The notes below the pieces were generated by a model that had not been told where the DNA came from, did no database searches, and was given only the letters and a program-made list of their open reading frames with translations. Positions 16,059-24,752 of a stretch of DNA of 64,000 nucleotides are shown in pieces. The stretch covers positions 1,426,001-1,490,000 of the forward strand of contig NZ_QFFJ01000001.1 in the NCBI RefSeq assembly GCF_003308995.1. Direction: 5' to 3'. Position 1 is the stretch's first letter; every line of letters starts with the position of its first letter. This DNA comes from Chitinophaga flava. GTDB taxonomy: Bacteria; Bacteroidota; Bacteroidia; Chitinophagales; Chitinophagaceae. Made by a program: the position numbers and the translations under genes.

Positions 16059-18911
16059 ATGAGAAATACGTTTCTGGCCCTCTCCCTGCTGGGGGCCTCT
16101 TTTGCCTATGCACAACAACCTGCCAAAAAACCGCTGGACCACACCGTTTATGACAGCTGGCAGAGTATTGGGACCAAACTACTCAGCAACGATGGTCAGT
16201 GGGTGGTATACACGGTAACACCACAGGAAGGCGACGCCACCCTGGTTATCTATGACCGCAAAACGGGCCGTTCACAGTCTATTCCCCGTGGTAGCAACCC
16301 GGTGATTACCAACGACTCCCGACACGTGGTCTTCAGCATCAAACCACTGTTTAAGGATACCCGTGAGGCACGCATCAAAAAGAAAAAACCGGCGGAAATG
16401 CCAAAAGACTCCATGGGTATCGTTACCCTGGCCTCCGGCGATCTGCAGAAACTCCCTGGCATCAAATCCTTTAAGACTCCCGCCAAAGGCAGCGGATGGC
16501 TCGCTTATCTCGCTGAAAAACCAGCCGCTGATACCGCTAAAGCCAAAGGTCGTAAACCAGCCCCCAAAGCGGCTGACAACGACCGTGCCGATGATGACAA
16601 AGGTGCTTCCGATAAAAATGAAGAAGGCATTCTCGTTATCCGCCAGCTGAAAGACGGCAGCCAGGATTCCGTTAAAAATGTGGCTGAATACGCCTTCAGC
16701 AAACCAGGCAACAGCTTGCTGATAGAAATCACTTCCGATAAAAAAGATTCTCTCTCCCGCAGCGGCGTACTGTTATGGCATACCGCTACCCGCAAAGCTG
16801 ATACCCTCAGCCGCGGCTATGGCGACTACAAACAATTTGCCTTTGATGAAAAAGGTGAACAGGCGGCCTATTTTGGTACCCGCGACAGCGCCAAATCCCT
16901 CCAGCAGTTCTATCAGCTGTTTTATTATAAACCAGGACAAGACAGCGCGTTCACTGCTGCCACCAAAAACAGCAGTGGCATCCCTTCCCGCTGGACCATC
17001 AGCCCTAACAGCAAAATCTGGTTCAGCAATGACGGTCAGCGCCTGTTCTTCGGCACCGCTCCCATCCTCCCGGTAAAGGATACCAACATCGTGGATTTTG
17101 AAGTGGCCAAAGTAGACATCTGGAACTATAAAGAGGATTACCTGCAACCCATGCAGCTGAAAAATGCAGACCAGGAACTGAAAAGAAGTTATGCTGCAGT
17201 ATACTACCCCGGCTCCAAACGCCTGGTTCAGCTGGGAGACCAGGACCTCGAAAACGTGATCATTCCTGCAGAAGGCAATGGCCGTTATGCACTCGGATAT
17301 TCCAACAAAGGTGAACGCATTGCTCTTCAGTGGATCGGCCGCACGCTGTACACTGGCTACCTTATCAATCTGGAAGATGGTACCCGTAAAAAAGTAAAAG
17401 AAAAACTGGAAGGCGACTTCTCCAGCTCTCCTGATGGCAAATACATCGTATGGTACGACATGGCTGCCCGGCATTATTTCTCCTACAATAACGCTACCGG
17501 CACCATCGTCAATATCAGCCAGAACATCCCCGTTCAGATCTTTGATGAAGACGATGACCATCCGGACCTGCCCATACCTTATGGTATAGCCGGCTGGCTG
17601 GCCAATGACCATTTTGTGTATATCTATGACCGTTATGATATCTGGCAGGTAGACCCTACCGGCAAAACAGCTCCTTCCATCATCACCGGCGGTATGGGCC
17701 GCAAAGGAAAAATCACCTTCCGCGTCCTCAAACTGGATGAGGAACAACGGTTCTTCAACGCTGGTCAAACCCTGGTGCTCAGCGCTTTTGAAGATAGTAC
17801 CAAATACAATGGTTATTATTCCCTTCAGCTGCTGGCCAAAAATGATAAAGCCCGTCAGCCTAAACAGCTGGTACTGGGACCCAACAGTTATCAGGACCTG
17901 AAAAAGGCAAAAAATGCCAATGCTTTCACCTATACAAGAGCCAGTTATATTGAGTCTCCCAACGTGTATACCGGCGACCTGGACAAAGCCATCAAAATCA
18001 GCAATACCAACCCTCAGCAGCAGGAATACAACTGGGGTACGGCTTCGCTGTACAAATGGACTACCTTCAACGGTAAACAGTCAGAAGGTATTCTCTATAA
18101 ACCGGAAAATTTCGATCCTAACAAAAAATACCCGGTTATTCTCTATTTCTACGAGATACTGACCGATGGACTGTACAACTACCAGCCGCCGGCACCTACC
18201 CCTTCCAGGCTCAATATCTCCTTCTTTGTGAGCCGCGGTTACCTGGTGTTTGCGCCGGACATCCGTTATGAAAGCGGTCATCCCGGCCAGAGCGCATACG
18301 ACTACATCGTAAGCGCAGCCGATGACCTGGCCAAACACCCCTGGGTAGATGGCCAGAACATGGGTATCCAGGGCCAGAGCTGGGGCGGTTATCAGGTAGC
18401 TTACCTCATCACTCGTACCAACCGCTTTAAGGCGGCATGGTCTGGTGCACCAGTGGCCAACATGACCAGTGCCTATGGTGGCATACGCTGGGAAAGCGGT
18501 ATGAACAGACAGTTCCAGTATGAGCACTCTCAAAGCCGTATCGGTGCTACCCTCTGGGAGAAACCCGAGCTGTATATCGAAAACTCTCCGCTGTTCAACC
18601 TGCCCAAGGTAACTACGCCTATCGCGATCATGGCTAACGATGCAGATGGTGCAGTTCCCTGGTATCAGGGCATCGAACTGTTTACAGGCCTGCGTCGCCT
18701 CGGTAAACCTGTTTGGATGCTGAACTACAACAATGAAGCCCACAACCTGGTACAACGCCAGAACCGTAAAGATATTCAGCGCCGTGAACAACAGTTCTTC
18801 GACCATTTCCTGAAAGGTGCTCCGGCTCCTCAATGGCTCGAATCAGGCGTACCCGCCACAGAAAAAGGTATTAACTGGGGTTGGGATGTTAAAGGAGAGG
18901 ATAATAAATAA
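16059..18911 (+). CDS. S9-family serine peptidase, exported
   Basis: Prolyl-oligopeptidase-family peptidase of 950 residues with a signal peptide (GASFAYAQQ), so it acts in the periplasm or at the surface. A long N-terminal beta-propeller region, with a charged Lys/Asp-rich insert around residues 150-200, precedes the alpha/beta-hydrolase domain. The nucleophile is in GQSWGGYQ (Ser about 774), the acid in NDADGAVPWYQG and the His in YNNEAHNL. The layout fits the S9B/S9C dipeptidyl-peptidase or acylaminoacyl-peptidase side rather than S9A. The start at 16059 gives the signal peptide. It lies behind the SusC/D terminator and has its own promoter-like box, so a link to that importer is only possible. 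Confidence 0.88.
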   Translation: MRNTFLALSLLGASFAYAQQPAKKPLDHTVYDSWQSIGTKLLSNDGQWVVYTVTPQEGDATLVIYDRKTGRSQSIPRGSNPVITNDSRHVVFSIKPLFKDTREARIKKKKPAEMPKDSMGIVTLASGDLQKLPGIKSFKTPAKGSGWLAYLAEKPAADTAKAKGRKPAPKAADNDRADDDKGASDKNEEGILVIRQLKDGSQDSVKNVAEYAFSKPGNSLLIEITSDKKDSLSRSGVLLWHTATRKADTLSRGYGDYKQFAFDEKGEQAAYFGTRDSAKSLQQFYQLFYYKPGQDSAFTAATKNSSGIPSRWTISPNSKIWFSNDGQRLFFGTAPILPVKDTNIVDFEVAKVDIWNYKEDYLQPMQLKNADQELKRSYAAVYYPGSKRLVQLGDQDLENVIIPAEGNGRYALGYSNKGERIALQWIGRTLYTGYLINLEDGTRKKVKEKLEGDFSSSPDGKYIVWYDMAARHYFSYNNATGTIVNISQNIPVQIFDEDDDHPDLPIPYGIAGWLANDHFVYIYDRYDIWQVDPTGKTAPSIITGGMGRKGKITFRVLKLDEEQRFFNAGQTLVLSAFEDSTKYNGYYSLQLLAKNDKARQPKQLVLGPNSYQDLKKAKNANAFTYTRASYIESPNVYTGDLDKAIKISNTNPQQQEYNWGTASLYKWTTFNGKQSEGILYKPENFDPNKKYPVILYFYEILTDGLYNYQPPAPTPSRLNISFFVSRGYLVFAPDIRYESGHPGQSAYDYIVSAADDLAKHPWVDGQNMGIQGQSWGGYQVAYLITRTNRFKAAWSGAPVANMTSAYGGIRWESGMNRQFQYEHSQSRIGATLWEKPELYIENSPLFNLPKVTTPIAIMANDADGAVPWYQGIELFTGLRRLGKPVWMLNYNNEAHNLVQRQNRKDIQRREQQFFDHFLKGAPAPQWLESGVPATEKGINWGWDVKGEDNK

Positions 18912-18942
18912 GGATAAATAAATAATCCTCAATAAGATACCC

Positions 18943-18975
18943 AAAGAGGCTGTCTCCCAAAGGGGCAGCCTCTTT
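18943..18975 (+). terminator. Rho-independent terminator after the S9 peptidase
   Basis: AAAGAGGCTG pairs perfectly with CAGCCTCTTT, with a further CCC-AAA-GGG hairpin inside. The right arm ends in TTT and CTATT follows. Confidence 0.75.
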
Positions 18976-19031
18976 CTATTGGAGTACTCCAAGCCATCCT
19001 TCTCTCCAGAGATTAGGTACTCCTGTTTTCG

Positions 19032-19070
19032 CTCATCAGGTGCATCAGCACCATTAAATAAATCCCAGTT
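19032..19070 (-). repeat. Dispersed intergenic repeat, copy 2
   Basis: Read on the minus strand: AACTGGGATTTATTTAAT, then CTGATGCACCTGATGAG. It aligns along its length with the copy at 4102. Confidence 0.55.
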
Positions 19071-19183
19071 CTCTTTTTAATATGATATTAAAAACATATA
19101 TTTACAATGAATAATCGCCACTTTTAGCGTATGGTGTGATTTGCAGCGACAGCGGTATCCAATAACACCACATTTTTGTACCT

Positions 19184-20020
19184 ATGAACTTCCATATCTG
19201 CCACCCTGGAGATGCATTGCGTCCTTTTGTAAAACAATTTTATTTCTGGGAAGATGATTCCTGCGGCCTGATCCAGCTGCCTCAGCACCTTTTTACGCTG
19301 GGCGACCAGTACATGGTGTTTATCCTGGAAGGAGAAGCCACCATAAAGCCCGCAGACCATGCAGCCTTTACCTTGCCTAAACATTCCGTAACCGGTCATT
19401 TCACCTGTGCCTGTGAGCTACAGGTAAGAGGCCCTTTGAAAATGGTCGTTGTACAATTGAATGCCTACGGGTGCTATCGTTTGCTTGATATGGACGTCCG
19501 GTCCTTTACCAATTATTACCGTAATCTCGACATGCAGGAAAGCCCTGTATGGACCCTGCTGGGCACAAAACTGCAGCAGGCAAAGACTCCGCAGGAAATC
19601 ACCAGCCTTTTGAATGATACCTATATGGAAGTGCTCCGGTGTTTCTCCCCTGCCCTGCAACAGGTAGATAAAATGGCCGATTATCTGCTGGCCAATCAGG
19701 GAAATGTAAGCCTTCATGAACTGGCAAAAGTTTTCCGGGTATCCAAACCCACGCTGGACAGGCTATTCAATCGTATAGTTGGTATTCCTCCCCAGTTGTT
19801 TGCCCGCATGGTGCGCTTTAAGGCAGCCCTGCGCTCCCTGCAGCAGATGGACATTCCACAATGGCAGATCAGCACCACCGCCCACTACAATCAGGCGATG
19901 TTTATCCAGGACCATCTGTTATTCAACGGAGAAATGCCTTCCGGGCATAATACGGCAGCTCAGGCAACCATCACCCGGATGACAGCCGCTGAAATGCTGC
20001 CGGTAGCCGTGGCCAGTTAA
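19184..20020 (+). CDS. AraC-type transcriptional regulator
   Basis: A 278-residue protein with an N-terminal cupin-like sensor region (residues about 1-150, starting HPGDALRPFVKQFYFWE, as in Bacteroidota AraC proteins with a DUF6597-like start) and a C-terminal double helix-turn-helix. The first HTH reads SLHELAKVFRVSKPTLDRLF, and the second ends with YNQAMFIQDHLLFNGEMPS, the usual AraC tail. The ligand is unknown. The downstream GNAT gene begins 40 bases after the stop in the same direction and could be in the same unit. Confidence 0.85.
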   Translation: MNFHICHPGDALRPFVKQFYFWEDDSCGLIQLPQHLFTLGDQYMVFILEGEATIKPADHAAFTLPKHSVTGHFTCACELQVRGPLKMVVVQLNAYGCYRLLDMDVRSFTNYYRNLDMQESPVWTLLGTKLQQAKTPQEITSLLNDTYMEVLRCFSPALQQVDKMADYLLANQGNVSLHELAKVFRVSKPTLDRLFNRIVGIPPQLFARMVRFKAALRSLQQMDIPQWQISTTAHYNQAMFIQDHLLFNGEMPSGHNTAAQATITRMTAAEMLPVAVAS

Positions 20021-20060
20021 AGAAAAATTGTTATTTTTAGTAACTGCTAAGTTACTGACT

Positions 20061-20513
20061 ATGACAACCGCAATATTTACCACCACCGAAGGAGAATACA
20101 CCGTTTCAACAGATAAATCCAGACTTGATATAGGAGTTATTCATGGCTTTCTGGCCAATGAATCCTACTGGGCAAAAGATATTCCTGTCAGTGTTGTCGA
20201 AAAAACGCTGGCAGGATCTTTATGTTTTGGGGTATACCATCAGGACCGCCAGATAGGCTTCGCCCGGCTGATCACCGATTATGCCGCTTTTGCCTATCTG
20301 GCAGATGTATTTATCATACAGGAATACCGGGGCAAGGGCCTGTCTAAATTACTGATGCGTGCCATGCTGGCCCATCCGGAGCTACAGACACTGAGAAGAT
20401 GGCTGCTGGTCACCACCGATGCACATGCGTTGTACAGCCAGTTTGGTTTTACACCCATACCCAATCCGGAGAAGTTTATGCAGCTTCACAACCCTAACGT
20501 GTATACGAAATAA
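20061..20513 (+). CDS. GNAT-family N-acetyltransferase
   Basis: A 150-residue acetyltransferase. The acetyl-CoA loop is VFIIQEYRGKGLSKLLMRAM, the Q/RxxGxG/A motif of the GNAT family, and SQFGFTPIPNPEKFMQL is the typical C-terminal strand region. The acceptor cannot be predicted. I chose the ATG at 20061 because family members start just before the first strand; an upstream ATG at 20028 adds 11 residues that overlap the AraC end region. It probably acts in the cytoplasm. Confidence 0.85.
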   Translation: MTTAIFTTTEGEYTVSTDKSRLDIGVIHGFLANESYWAKDIPVSVVEKTLAGSLCFGVYHQDRQIGFARLITDYAAFAYLADVFIIQEYRGKGLSKLLMRAMLAHPELQTLRRWLLVTTDAHALYSQFGFTPIPNPEKFMQLHNPNVYTK

Positions 20514-20563
20514 TATCAGACAACTATTCTTTTCATTATATTACCCCGATAATTGGATGCATT

Positions 20564-21067
20564 ATGCAATATTCTGCTGCCCACTGGCGCGAACAACTAA
20601 AACTACAACCGCACGTGGAAGGCGGTTATTATCTTGAAACCTATCGTTCAGAATGGATGCTGGACATGAGTACACTGCCGGCCGGCATGGGCGGCAACCG
20701 GAACGCTTCTACCTGTATCTATTTTCTGTTGGAAGAAGGCTTTTTTTCCGCTTTTCACAGAATTGCAGCAGACGAAATATGGCATTTTTATGATGGCCAT
20801 ACACTGACCATATATGAAATAGAGCCCGGAGGACAACTCCATGTGCACAAACTGGGCCGTGATATGGCCAACGGAGAAAACCTGCAGGTCATCATACCCG
20901 CCGGCAACTGGTTTGCATCCCGGGTGGAAGTACCCGGCGGCTACGCACTTACCGGCTGTACAGTAGCGCCAGGTTTCGATTTCGCCGATTTCGAACTGGC
21001 AGATAAAGCCACCCTGCAGGCTGCTTACCCACAGCATGCCAACCTAATCGATACCCTTACCAGGTAG
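20564..21067 (+). CDS. Cupin-fold protein of the DUF985 family
   Basis: A 167-residue single-domain cupin. Family signatures are LQPHVEGGYYLETYRS at the N-terminus, CIYFLLEEGFFSAFHRI, ADEIWHFYDG and the C-terminal CTVAPGFDFADFEL. The His and Glu residues in the HR/DEIWHF region are where a metal or sugar-acid ligand would sit. The biochemical function of DUF985 proteins is not settled. It lies 50 bases after the GNAT gene in the same direction. Confidence 0.88.
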   Translation: MQYSAAHWREQLKLQPHVEGGYYLETYRSEWMLDMSTLPAGMGGNRNASTCIYFLLEEGFFSAFHRIAADEIWHFYDGHTLTIYEIEPGGQLHVHKLGRDMANGENLQVIIPAGNWFASRVEVPGGYALTGCTVAPGFDFADFELADKATLQAAYPQHANLIDTLTR

Positions 21068-21110
21068 TACTAACGTAAACGAATAAACGTTTTTATATCC
21101 GCCCATCAGA

Positions 21111-21175
21111 CGTATCAGGAGCATCAGTGAACATCATCATTCATCACAGTTGTGGGCATCAGATTCATCACAGTT
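21111..21175 (-). repeat. Dispersed intergenic repeat, copies 3a and 3b
   Basis: Full copy at 21111-21151 (minus strand AACTGTGATGAATGATGATG ... GATGCTCCTGATACG) and a partial copy at 21154-21175 (AACTGTGATGAATCTGATGC). They lie upstream of the DUF4230 gene. Confidence 0.6.
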
Positions 21176-21242
21176 CCGGCTTTTTACTAAATTACAGCCC
21201 GGGAGCAATAGGTCCATGCCTGTTCCCTTCAATTGTTCATAC

Positions 21243-21863
21243 ATGAAAAAGGTTATTTACATCATCGTTGCTGTCCTGTTCGCTATACTCCTTTTCTGGG
21301 TGGGCAAACGTTTCGGGACCACCAACGTGAGCGAACAGGTTATTTCCAACAGCACGATTGTCAAAGAAATTGCGGAATTGGCCAGCCTCGACGTACAAGG
21401 CACCGCCAGCATCAAACGGAGTAATATAGAAGAAAGTGGTGGCTGGAGCGATAATCTGAAAAAAACATTCCTCGAAAATACCGTCTGGGTATCCATTCCC
21501 TATCAGGCCAAATATGGTGTGAACATCGATGAGCAGCACTTTAAAGTGGAAACAAACAACAAAAAAATCATCGTCCACCTGCCCGCTCCCCACCTTATGA
21601 GCTATGAGCTCAAAGTAGACAAAATGGAAACCGCCAACCGTAAGGGATGGCTGCTTTTCCAGGACGACGAAACCTATACCGCCGTACAGAAAAAACTGTA
21701 TCAAAGCTCCCGCGTTCAACTGGAGAACAATAATATCTACATTGAACAATCCAAAAACAAAATCAGAAAAGTGATGGAACAGTACTATGCTCCTTTTCTG
21801 AAAGACCATACCCTGGAAGTCCGTTTTGAAGGCGCTTCTACTGCCAAACCAGCACTGAACTGA
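21243..21863 (+). CDS. DUF4230-type membrane-anchored protein
   Basis: A 206-residue protein with one N-terminal membrane helix (VIYIIVAVLFAILLFWVG) and a soluble domain on the outer side. The order STIVKEIAELASLDV, then ENTVWVSIPYQAKYGVNI, KIIVHLPAPHLMSYEL and C-terminal LEVRF matches the DUF4230 pattern, whose function is unknown. I used the ATG at 21243, which gives the anchor directly; a frame from 21150 runs through the dispersed repeat. Its stop (TGA) is immediately followed by the reversed stop (TCA) of the convergent gene, with no base between. Confidence 0.75.
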   Translation: MKKVIYIIVAVLFAILLFWVGKRFGTTNVSEQVISNSTIVKEIAELASLDVQGTASIKRSNIEESGGWSDNLKKTFLENTVWVSIPYQAKYGVNIDEQHFKVETNNKKIIVHLPAPHLMSYELKVDKMETANRKGWLLFQDDETYTAVQKKLYQSSRVQLENNNIYIEQSKNKIRKVMEQYYAPFLKDHTLEVRFEGASTAKPALN

Positions 21864-22583
21864 TCAGGCTGCATGCAGTGCGATATAACGCACCAGGCTA
21901 CGTTTGGCGACCGGTAATAATGTTTCATTCACCGGCAATACCAGCGGCGTCTCCACACAATACACAGCAGGATTGGATAACTGGCTGTTTTTACGGATAA
22001 GGATCGTTTTGATATGTTCACAGGTATGTATCAGGTCTTTGGTATAGGCCTCTACATATTCAGTGCGGATACCTCTGAACTGCTCATCATGCCGTTCAAA
22101 AATAGTCAGGTGATAAGTATATACCAGGGTATCACTATGGCGCCCGTCACATAACAGCAGGTAACCTGATGTATTTTCCAGCGGTACCAGTCCTACCGGT
22201 GATATCCTTAGTTTGTCCTGTACAAATTCAAATATTTCGGTACCGTCCCGGATCGTATTGTTCATCTCTTCAAGAGAGTAGGCAATGATCTCCTCCAGCT
22301 CATTCATCAGCTCATCATCGGCACTCACCTTTTCATACAACAGCATCAGCTTCTCCAGGTCTATACCTGTCAGCCGTTTGGGAAACTGCTGCTGCATCAG
22401 TTGTTTGTTTTCCTTAAAAGCCCGCAGGTTGTTATAGTGAAAGATAATGTCAGCCAGTTGGGGATACAGCTTGTTCTGACTGAAGGCACGGTGGATATCC
22501 TGGAGGTATGACAACAAGGTGTATTTCTTGAGCTCAAAATCTATGTAACCATCGGCAAACCACGTTTCGCTTAGCGTTCCCAT
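21864..22583 (-). CDS. Unknown protein, 239 residues
   Basis: I do not recognise the family. It is a soluble, charged protein with no signal peptide or membrane segment. The N-terminal half looks helical (FELKKYTLLSYLQDIHRAF, LEKLMLLYEKVSADDELMNELEEIIAYSLEEM) and the C-terminal half looks like alternating strands (PVGLVPLENTSGYLLLCDG, VYTYHLTIFE, PAVYCVETPLVLPVNETLLP). That fits an alpha-plus-beta regulatory or scaffold protein. Codon use matches its neighbours. It is convergent with the DUF4230 gene, with abutting stops, and reads away from the RRM gene across a 341-base space. Confidence 0.7.
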   Translation of the reverse strand: MGTLSETWFADGYIDFELKKYTLLSYLQDIHRAFSQNKLYPQLADIIFHYNNLRAFKENKQLMQQQFPKRLTGIDLEKLMLLYEKVSADDELMNELEEIIAYSLEEMNNTIRDGTEIFEFVQDKLRISPVGLVPLENTSGYLLLCDGRHSDTLVYTYHLTIFERHDEQFRGIRTEYVEAYTKDLIHTCEHIKTILIRKNSQLSNPAVYCVETPLVLPVNETLLPVAKRSLVRYIALHAA

Positions 22584-22924
22584 AAAAAATTAATTTAATG
22601 GATCTTACCCTTAATTTACGAAAAAAAGGGCAAAAAACGAACGGATTCCGCTTACTTTCAACCACATAAAACGCCACCAATCATATAATAAATATTAACA
22701 ATAACTAATGTACTGGTTTGTTAAGTACATTCGTAATTTGTCATTCCCAAAACAATATTCCGGAATACACAAACCCTGTATACCTTTATCTGTAAAGGGT
22801 TTCGGGGTAATCAATTAAAAAGTTAACAATACTTATTGGAAATTTTTTTTAACCTTAACTGATTTATTGATGTTTATTTCATAACTTCAGTACATTATTT
22901 TTCATTTTTTTAATTTCAGTTATC
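22584..22924 (+). promoter_or_regulatory. Long AT-rich leader region of the RRM gene
   Basis: No gene here. It holds a 12-base palindrome TATTCCGGAATA (22756-22767) and two mutually exclusive stems: AAACCCT/AGGGTTT (22771-22777 with 22796-22802) and CCTTTA-TCTG-TAAAGG (22783-22798). The last 120 bases before the start are very AT-rich with T-runs. This fits a long structured 5' leader, as is common for small RNA-binding protein genes; control by it is inferred. Confidence 0.5.
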
Positions 22925-23239
22925 ATGAACATTTACGTAGCCAACCTGCACTATAGGTTGAACGATGAAGATCTTCATCAGATTTTCAGCGAATTTGGAG
23001 AGGTTACCTCCGCTAAGGTTATCAAAGACCATGAAACAGGCCGCTCACGTGGTTTCGGTTTTGTGGAAATGCCTAATCAGGATGAAGGCGCAAAGGCTAT
23101 GGATAGTTTGAATGGCAGCGAAATAGAAGGCAAGCAATTAATGGTAAACGAAGCAAGACCGAAACAACCGAATAATAATTTTAAAGGTGGTGGCAATCGT
23201 GGCGGTGGAGGATATGGCTCCCGTGACCGTCGCTATTAA
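22925..23239 (+). CDS. RRM-type RNA-binding protein
   Basis: A 104-residue protein with one RNA recognition motif (residues 1-78). RNP2 is IYVANL and RNP1 is RGFGFVEM, with the aromatic residues that stack on RNA present. A short Gly/Arg-rich tail (GGGNRGGGGYGSRDRRY) follows, as in glycine-rich RNA-binding proteins. It probably acts as an RNA chaperone. The unusually long leader with competing hairpins suggests post-transcriptional or autogenous control. A strong terminator follows directly. Confidence 0.93.
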   Translation: MNIYVANLHYRLNDEDLHQIFSEFGEVTSAKVIKDHETGRSRGFGFVEMPNQDEGAKAMDSLNGSEIEGKQLMVNEARPKQPNNNFKGGGNRGGGGYGSRDRRY

Positions 23240-23268
23240 TACCCCTTATTCGGGCACAAAGGAATTTT

Positions 23269-23298
23269 AAAAGGCGTTCCTCGGAGCGCCTTTTTTAG
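23269..23298 (+). terminator. Rho-independent terminator of the RRM gene
   Basis: AAAAGGCG pairs with CGCCTTTT around a 10-base loop, followed by T-runs. Confidence 0.8.
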
Positions 23299-23315
23299 TT
23301 TTTTATAGCAAGAAG

Positions 23316-23345
23316 AAAGGCCCGGGTGATATCACCCGGGCCTTT
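23316..23345. terminator. Palindromic bidirectional terminator
   Basis: A perfect 30-base palindrome (AAAGGCCCGGGTGAT and its complement) between the convergent RRM and E2 genes, with A-rich and T-rich flanks suited to termination both ways. It serves mainly the E2 gene on the minus strand. Confidence 0.7.
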
Positions 23346-23366
23346 TCTTTTATTACTTCAGCGATC

Positions 23367-24689
23367 TTAGACGCTTCTTTTCGGATCGAAATTTTCCAGC
23401 TCCTGTGCCACGGCCGTCAGGAAGGTAGCTCCCAGGGAGCCGTCCACAATACGGTGGTCGTAAGACATAGACAGGTACATCATGTGGCGGATAGCGATAG
23501 AATCACCTTCCGGAGTTTCTATTACCACCGGACGTTTTTTGATGGCGCCTACAGCCAGAATAGCTACCTGCGGCTGGTTGATGATCGGTGTTCCCATCAG
23601 GCTGCCGAAGGTGCCCACATTGGTGAAGGTAAAAGTACCGCTCTGGGTATCTTCCGGTTTCAGTTTGTTCTGACGGGCAGCATTGGCCAGGCCGTTCACC
23701 TGTTTGCTGAGGCCTACCAGATTGAGTACATCCGCATTTTTGATAACAGGCACGATCAGGTTACCGGAAGGCAACGCAGTGGCCATACCAATATTGATAT
23801 CTTTTTTGATAATGATCTTGTCTCCATCCAGGGAACAGTTGATCAGCGGGAAACGTTTGATACATTTTACGATGGCCTCCACGAACAGTGGGGTGAAGGT
23901 CAGTTTTTCCCCTTCTCTTTTTTCAAACTCACCTTTTACGCGGTCGCGCCATTTCACCATGTTGGTTACATCGGCTTCAGCGAAGCTGGTCACGTGCGGG
24001 CTGGTTTGTTTGCTCATCACCATGTGGTTGGCGATCAGTTTGCGCATGCGGTCCATTTCCACGATTTCCACGTTGCCGCTGTAGGTAGGTGAGGCTACGG
24101 TGGTTACCGCCGGTGTGCTGCGCACTGCAGCAGGGGCGGCAGGAGCTTCCACTACCGGTGTTACATCGGGAACTACTTTACCTTCCTTACGGTCGGCTAC
24201 ATACTGCAGGATGTCTTTTTTGGTGACACGGCCATCATTGCCGGAACCAGGGATTCTTTCCAGGTCGGCGAAGCTGACGCCCTCCTGCTGTGCAATGGTA
24301 AGCACAAGCGGAGAATAAAATCTGGTGCCGCCGGAGGGTGCGGTGGCAGCAGGTGCTGGCGCTACTGGTGCTGCAGCAGCCGTAAACTTAGGCTCTGCGG
24401 CCGCTACCGGCGCTTCTGGTACAGGGGCAGTATTGGCCGCTGCATCGGCATTGGTATTGATACGGGCTATCACCGTGCCTACAGGTACTACATCATTTTC
24501 CTTGAAAAGTACCTCAGTGATCACTCCCTCTGCGATGGAGGGAACCTCACTGTCCACTTTGTCTGTAGCAATTTCCAATACGGTCTCATCAACTTTTACG
24601 TGATCTCCCGTTTTTTTATGCCAACGCAAAATGGTGGCTTCCATGATGCTTTCTCCCATTTTTGGCATTACCAATTCTACAATGGCCAT
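23367..24689 (-). CDS. 2-oxoacid dehydrogenase E2 (dihydrolipoamide acyltransferase)
   Basis: Core acyltransferase of a 2-oxoacid dehydrogenase complex, 440 residues. In order: one lipoyl domain (residues 1-80) with the lipoylated Lys44 in TDKVDSE; an Ala/Pro-rich linker; a peripheral-subunit-binding domain (about 123-163, SPLVLTIAQQEGV ... GRVTKKDIL); a second Ala/Pro linker; and the catalytic domain with His412 and Asp416 in SYDHRIVDG. It could belong to the branched-chain, pyruvate or 2-oxoglutarate complex; single lipoyl domain and sequence lean to the branched-chain/2-oxoglutarate side. No E1 or E3 gene is in the window. Confidence 0.92.
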   Translation of the reverse strand: MAIVELVMPKMGESIMEATILRWHKKTGDHVKVDETVLEIATDKVDSEVPSIAEGVITEVLFKENDVVPVGTVIARINTNADAAANTAPVPEAPVAAAEPKFTAAAAPVAPAPAATAPSGGTRFYSPLVLTIAQQEGVSFADLERIPGSGNDGRVTKKDILQYVADRKEGKVVPDVTPVVEAPAAPAAVRSTPAVTTVASPTYSGNVEIVEMDRMRKLIANHMVMSKQTSPHVTSFAEADVTNMVKWRDRVKGEFEKREGEKLTFTPLFVEAIVKCIKRFPLINCSLDGDKIIIKKDINIGMATALPSGNLIVPVIKNADVLNLVGLSKQVNGLANAARQNKLKPEDTQSGTFTFTNVGTFGSLMGTPIINQPQVAILAVGAIKKRPVVIETPEGDSIAIRHMMYLSMSYDHRIVDGSLGATFLTAVAQELENFDPKRSV

Positions 24690-24752
24690 AAGATTGTTTT
24701 TAGCTTTAATGTCGACAAAAATAAGGGAATTGTATCAATTCAATCAGCACCC

